The notes beneath the pieces were generated by a model. It saw only the letters and a list, made by a program, of their open reading frames with translations, had not been told where the DNA came from and ran no database searches. From Amorphoplanes digitatis (GTDB taxonomy: Bacteria > Actinomycetota > Actinomycetes > Mycobacteriales > Micromonosporaceae): 64,000 nucleotides of DNA. This document shows, piece by piece, positions 59,535 to 64,000 of the stretch. Positions within the stretch are counted from its first letter, which is position 1, and each line of letters starts with the position of its first letter. The DNA lies in contig NZ_JACHNH010000001.1 in NCBI RefSeq assembly GCF_014205335.1, forward strand, positions 1,984,001 to 2,048,000, in the 5' to 3' direction. The translations under genes and the position numbers were made by a program.

Positions 59535-60311
59535 GTGACCTTCTCGCCCCGTACCCCGAGGGTCGTCGCCGCCCGGCGCCTACAGCGCCGCCGCGACCGC
59601 GACCAGACCGGCCGCTTCCTGGCGGAGGGCCCGCAGGCCGTGCGGTCCGCCCTGGCCGCGGGGGTCGTTCTCGAGCTCTTCGGTACGGACGCCGCGCTGT
59701 CGCGGCACGCCGACCTGGCGGCGCAGGCGCCCGTGGTGTCACCGGTCGACGAGCCGGGCCTCGCGGCGCTGGCCGAGACGGTCCAGCCGCAGGGCCTGGT
59801 CGCGGTCTGCGAGCAGATCGACGTGCCGCTGGCCGAGGCGCTGTCCAAGGGGCCGCGCCTGGTCGCGGTGGCCGCCGAGATCCGCGACCCCGGCAACGCC
59901 GGCACCATCCTGCGGACGGCCGACGCCGCCGGTGCGACCGCGGTGATCTTCGCCGGCGACGCCGTCGACCCCTACAACGGCAAGTGCGTCCGGGCCTCGG
60001 CGGGCAGCCTCTTCCACCTGGACGTGGTCCGGTCCCCGCTGGCGGTCGTCGACCAGCTCCGCGACTTCGGCCTCCAGGTCCTCGCCACCACCGGCACCGG
60101 CGACGCCGGCCTCGACGACCTGCTCGACGACGGCTCGCTGGCTCGCCCGACCGCCTGGCTCTTCGGCTCCGAGGCGCACGGCCTGCCCGGGGAGCTGCTG
60201 ACGGCGGCCGACAAGCGGGTCCGGGTGCCGATCTACGGCGGCGCCGAGAGCCTGAACCTGGCCGCCGCCGCGGCGGTCTGCCTGTACGCCTCGGCCCGCG
60301 CCCAGCGCTAG
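59535..60311 (+). CDS. TrmH/SpoU family RNA 2'-O-methyltransferase
   Basis: A 258-residue SPOUT enzyme. A substrate-binding N-domain (1-90) is followed by the knotted methyltransferase fold: motif 1 EIRDPGNAGTILRTADA, motif 2 LFGSEAHGLPGE, motif 3 VPIYGGAESLNLAAA. It probably methylates 23S rRNA ribose; the site is unknown. GGAGG lies before GTG 59535. It ends 6 bp from the convergent chemoreceptor gene. Confidence 0.93.
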   Translation: MTFSPRTPRVVAARRLQRRRDRDQTGRFLAEGPQAVRSALAAGVVLELFGTDAALSRHADLAAQAPVVSPVDEPGLAALAETVQPQGLVAVCEQIDVPLAEALSKGPRLVAVAAEIRDPGNAGTILRTADAAGATAVIFAGDAVDPYNGKCVRASAGSLFHLDVVRSPLAVVDQLRDFGLQVLATTGTGDAGLDDLLDDGSLARPTAWLFGSEAHGLPGELLTAADKRVRVPIYGGAESLNLAAAAAVCLYASARAQR

Positions 60312-60317
60312 GTGTCG

Positions 60318-61601
60318 CTACCGCCCAGCGGTTCGGGAGATCTGCTCCAGGGTCCGGATGCCGGCGGCCATCGTGTGGGTTTCGCCGGCGGTCTGGGTGA
60401 CCGTTCGGGTGACCTCGGCGACGGCGGCGGTCTGTTCCTCGATCGCGGCGGCGAGCGTGCTGTGGTGCGCCGACAGGGCGGTCATGCTTCCGGCGATCTC
60501 CGTGACCTGGGTGACCGCGACGTCGACCTGGGTGCGCACGTCGTTAAGGGTCCGGTTGATGGAGTCGGCGTTCTCGCCGGACTGGCGGGCCAGCTCCTTG
60601 ACCTCGTTGGCCACGACCGCGAAACCCTTGCCACTCTCCCCGGCGCGGGCCGACTCGATCGTGGCGTTGAGCGCGAGCAGGTTCGTCTGCTCGGCGATGG
60701 ACTGGATGATGTCGCTGGCGGCCATGATCTGCTCGCTCGACGCGGCTAGCGCCTTGATCACCGTGGCGGCGTCGTCGGCCTGGCGCACCACCGCGACCGT
60801 GACCTGCTCGGTGGACTGTGCCGTGCGCGAGAGGTCCTGGAGCGCGGAGGACATCTGCTCGGTCGCGGTGGCCGCGATGGTCGTGTTCTGGCTGACCTCG
60901 GCGGCCGACTGGGCCAGCACGGCCGCCTGCTCGGCGACCTGCTGCTGAAGGCGGGTCTGCTCGGCCACCTGCGCGGCGGCCAGCTCGGCCCGGTGCGCTT
61001 CGGCCTGCTGCTGCTCGGTCAGCGTACGCACTTGCAGCTCACTGACCTCAGCCTGAGCCCGGGCGACCTGGGCGGCACTGTCGTCGAGCAGTCCGCGCAG
61101 CCAGTGCGTCGCGGTGCCCATCCCGGTCAGCACCAACCAGATCGCCACCGATCGCCAGACCGCGACCGATGGTGGGGCCAACTGCCACTGCGCCGCCAAG
61201 GTCAGCACGCCCATGAGGGCGGACAGCGCCACCAGATCACGCCGCCCGAGGGCGAACCCGGCCCAGACCAGGCCGATGGCCGAGGACAGCAGGCCCATGT
61301 AGTAGGTGGCTGGAACGGTGATGGATCCGATGCCGATCAGCACCACGCCGAGGTAGGCCATGGTCCGCAACGCCAGGGGTGGTACCCGGTCCCAGTTCAC
61401 CCGCCAGGTGGCCGCCGCGATCGCACAGGCCGCCAGCGCCCGGATCAGCTGGAGACCCTGGTGCCCGTCGACATTGGACAGCGCGATCACCAGCCCGGCC
61501 AGACCGGCGGGCAGGTACAGCCGGGGCAGCAACTTGCCGGAGATGGACCGGTCTTCCAGCGGACTACGTCGTCCCGGACTGATGGCTTGGCCGTGAGTCA
61601 T
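60318..61601 (-). CDS. Membrane methyl-accepting chemotaxis protein without an outside sensor
   Basis: A 427-residue protein. About six transmembrane helices fill residues 22-170 with no large outside loop; a coiled-coil region leads into the MCP signalling domain (about 240-427), whose hairpin tip reads [19 protein letters not shown] and which ends EQISRTAGR. Sensing is likely from within or at the membrane. No che gene is near. ATG 61601 is taken; ATG 61661 would add 20 residues without a ribosome site. Confidence 0.9.
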   Translation of the reverse strand: MTHGQAISPGRRSPLEDRSISGKLLPRLYLPAGLAGLVIALSNVDGHQGLQLIRALAACAIAAATWRVNWDRVPPLALRTMAYLGVVLIGIGSITVPATYYMGLLSSAIGLVWAGFALGRRDLVALSALMGVLTLAAQWQLAPPSVAVWRSVAIWLVLTGMGTATHWLRGLLDDSAAQVARAQAEVSELQVRTLTEQQQAEAHRAELAAAQVAEQTRLQQQVAEQAAVLAQSAAEVSQNTTIAATATEQMSSALQDLSRTAQSTEQVTVAVVRQADDAATVIKALAASSEQIMAASDIIQSIAEQTNLLALNATIESARAGESGKGFAVVANEVKELARQSGENADSINRTLNDVRTQVDVAVTQVTEIAGSMTALSAHHSTLAAAIEEQTAAVAEVTRTVTQTAGETHTMAAGIRTLEQISRTAGR

Positions 61602-63024
<1,423 letters not shown>

Positions 63025-63026
63025 TC

Positions 63027-64000
63027 ATGAAGCTGTCTCTGTCCTGGATCCGCGAATACGTGGACCTGCCGGCGGCGCTCTCCGCCGACGAGCTCGAGCG
63101 CAAGCTCGTCGACATCGGCATCGAGGTCGAGTCCATCGTCGACCAGGCCGCAACGGTCAAGGGCGACCTGGTCGTCGGCCGGGTGCTCGAGATCGAGGAG
63201 CTGACCGGTTTCAAGAAGCCGATCCGCTTCACCCGGGTGGACGTCGGCGCCGCCGCGCCGCAGGAGATCGTCTGCGGCGCGAGCAACTTCGCGGTCGGCG
63301 ACCTGGTCGTGGTGATCCTGCCCGGCGGCGAGTTGCCCGGCGGGTTCAAGATCGGTGCGCGCAAGACCTACGGGCGCAACTCCAACGGCATGATCTGCTC
63401 GGCCGCGGAGCTCGGCCTGTCCGGCGACCACTCCGGCATCATCGTGCTGCCGGCGGACTCGGCGGCGACGGGCGCCGACGCCCGCCCGATCGTCGGGCTC
63501 GACGACGTGATCCTCGACCTGGAGATCACCCCCGACCGCGGATACGAGATGAGCGTCCGCGGCGTGGCCCGCGAGCTGTCCCACGCCTACGAGTCGGCGT
63601 ACACGGATCCGGGCGTGCGCGACGTGCCCGGCGCGACCGCCGAGCCGCCGCACCCGCTGCGGATCGACGACACGATCGGCTGCGACCGCTTCGCGGCGCG
63701 CGTGGTGCGGGGCATCGACCCGTCCGCTCCGTCGCCGGAGTGGATGCAGCGCCGGCTGATCACCGCCGGGATCCGCACGATCTCCCTCGCGGTCGACATC
63801 ACCAACTACGTGATGCTCGAGCTCGGCCAGCCGATGCACGTCTTCGACCTGAACCTGGTGCGCGGCGGCCTGGTCGTGCGCCGGGCACGCACGGGGGAGA
63901 AGCTGACCACCCTGGACGGTGTCGCGCGGGTGCTCGACGCCGAGGACATGGTGATCTGCGACGACTCCGGGCCGATCTGCCTCGCCGCGGTCATGGGCGG
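63027..64000 (+). CDS. pheT: Phenylalanine--tRNA ligase beta subunit, 3' end missing
   Basis: The first 324 codons of PheT, open to the window end. It begins KLSLSWIREYVDLP; the EMAPII-like tRNA-binding domain spans about 40-155 (VCGASNFAVGD, MICSAAELGL), and the B3/B4 editing domain follows (EITPDRGYEMSV is at the junction). PheT edits Tyr-tRNA(Phe). ATG 63027 lies 2 bp after the pheS stop. Confidence 0.96.
   Translation, partial: MKLSLSWIREYVDLPAALSADELERKLVDIGIEVESIVDQAATVKGDLVVGRVLEIEELTGFKKPIRFTRVDVGAAAPQEIVCGASNFAVGDLVVVILPGGELPGGFKIGARKTYGRNSNGMICSAAELGLSGDHSGIIVLPADSAATGADARPIVGLDDVILDLEITPDRGYEMSVRGVARELSHAYESAYTDPGVRDVPGATAEPPHPLRIDDTIGCDRFAARVVRGIDPSAPSPEWMQRRLITAGIRTISLAVDITNYVMLELGQPMHVFDLNLVRGGLVVRRARTGEKLTTLDGVARVLDAEDMVICDDSGPICLAAVMG

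Overview
The window is a gene-dense stretch of an actinomycete chromosome with very high G+C, many GTG starts, and 1 to 4 bp start/stop overlaps. Gene content and order (bldD, mihF, an aro cluster, pyr operon, DUF948 gene before alaS, a chemoreceptor in a filamentous-type genome) suggest a motile-spore Micromonosporaceae such as Actinoplanes or a relative; the genus is an inference. No insertion sequence, prophage, CRISPR array, tRNA or rRNA gene was seen. Almost all genes are housekeeping; interest lies in leaders, repeats and a few accessory genes.

Layout. 1-5513: end of a crotonase gene, a PadR regulator, a membrane-anchored orphan, aspS, a DUF1345-like membrane protein, an ArsR-type regulator and a tiny membrane protein. 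5524-11557: a long hairpin, rarA with a repeat-bearing tail, and a 1432-residue disordered membrane protein full of tandem repeats. 11635-19391: two small helical membrane proteins, alaS, ruvX, mltG, aroE, aroC, aroK. 19362-21912: three accessory genes (alpha/beta hydrolase, WYL regulator, ribbon-helix-helix/Clp_N protein) that split the shikimate cluster. 21984-24552: aroB, aroQ, efp, nusB, ended by a bidirectional terminator shared with convergent bldD. 25548-35900: the pyrimidine operon pyrR-pyrB-pyrC-carA-carB-pyrD-bioA-pyrF with a PyrR-type RNA hairpin at its head and a biotin gene inside. 35952-45801: mihF, gmk, rpoZ, coaBC, metK, priA (helicase-dead form), def, fmt, rsmB. 46019-53715: a septum-formation lipoprotein, rpe, a GGDEF response regulator, an FMN riboswitch with ribD-ribE-ribBA-ribH, and a sugar-dehydrogenase-like lipoprotein. 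53726-56186: a polar amino acid ABC importer on the minus strand. 56265-64000: hisE-hisG, a PH-domain protein, infC-rpmI-rplT behind an attenuator-like leader, an rRNA methyltransferase, a lone methyl-accepting protein, pheS and the start of pheT.

Regulatory reading. Many start codons sit 6 to 8 nt after a TAnnnT-like -10 box, which is the pattern of leaderless transcripts. Four RNA control devices are readable directly: the PyrR loop over the pyrR ribosome site, the FMN aptamer plus a ribD Shine-Dalgarno-masking hairpin, the infC leader with an intrinsic terminator and an AUC start codon, and hairpins ahead of mihF. BldD keeps its cyclic-di-GMP motif and a GGDEF response regulator lies 22 kb away, so reader and possible writer of the same second messenger are both in the window.
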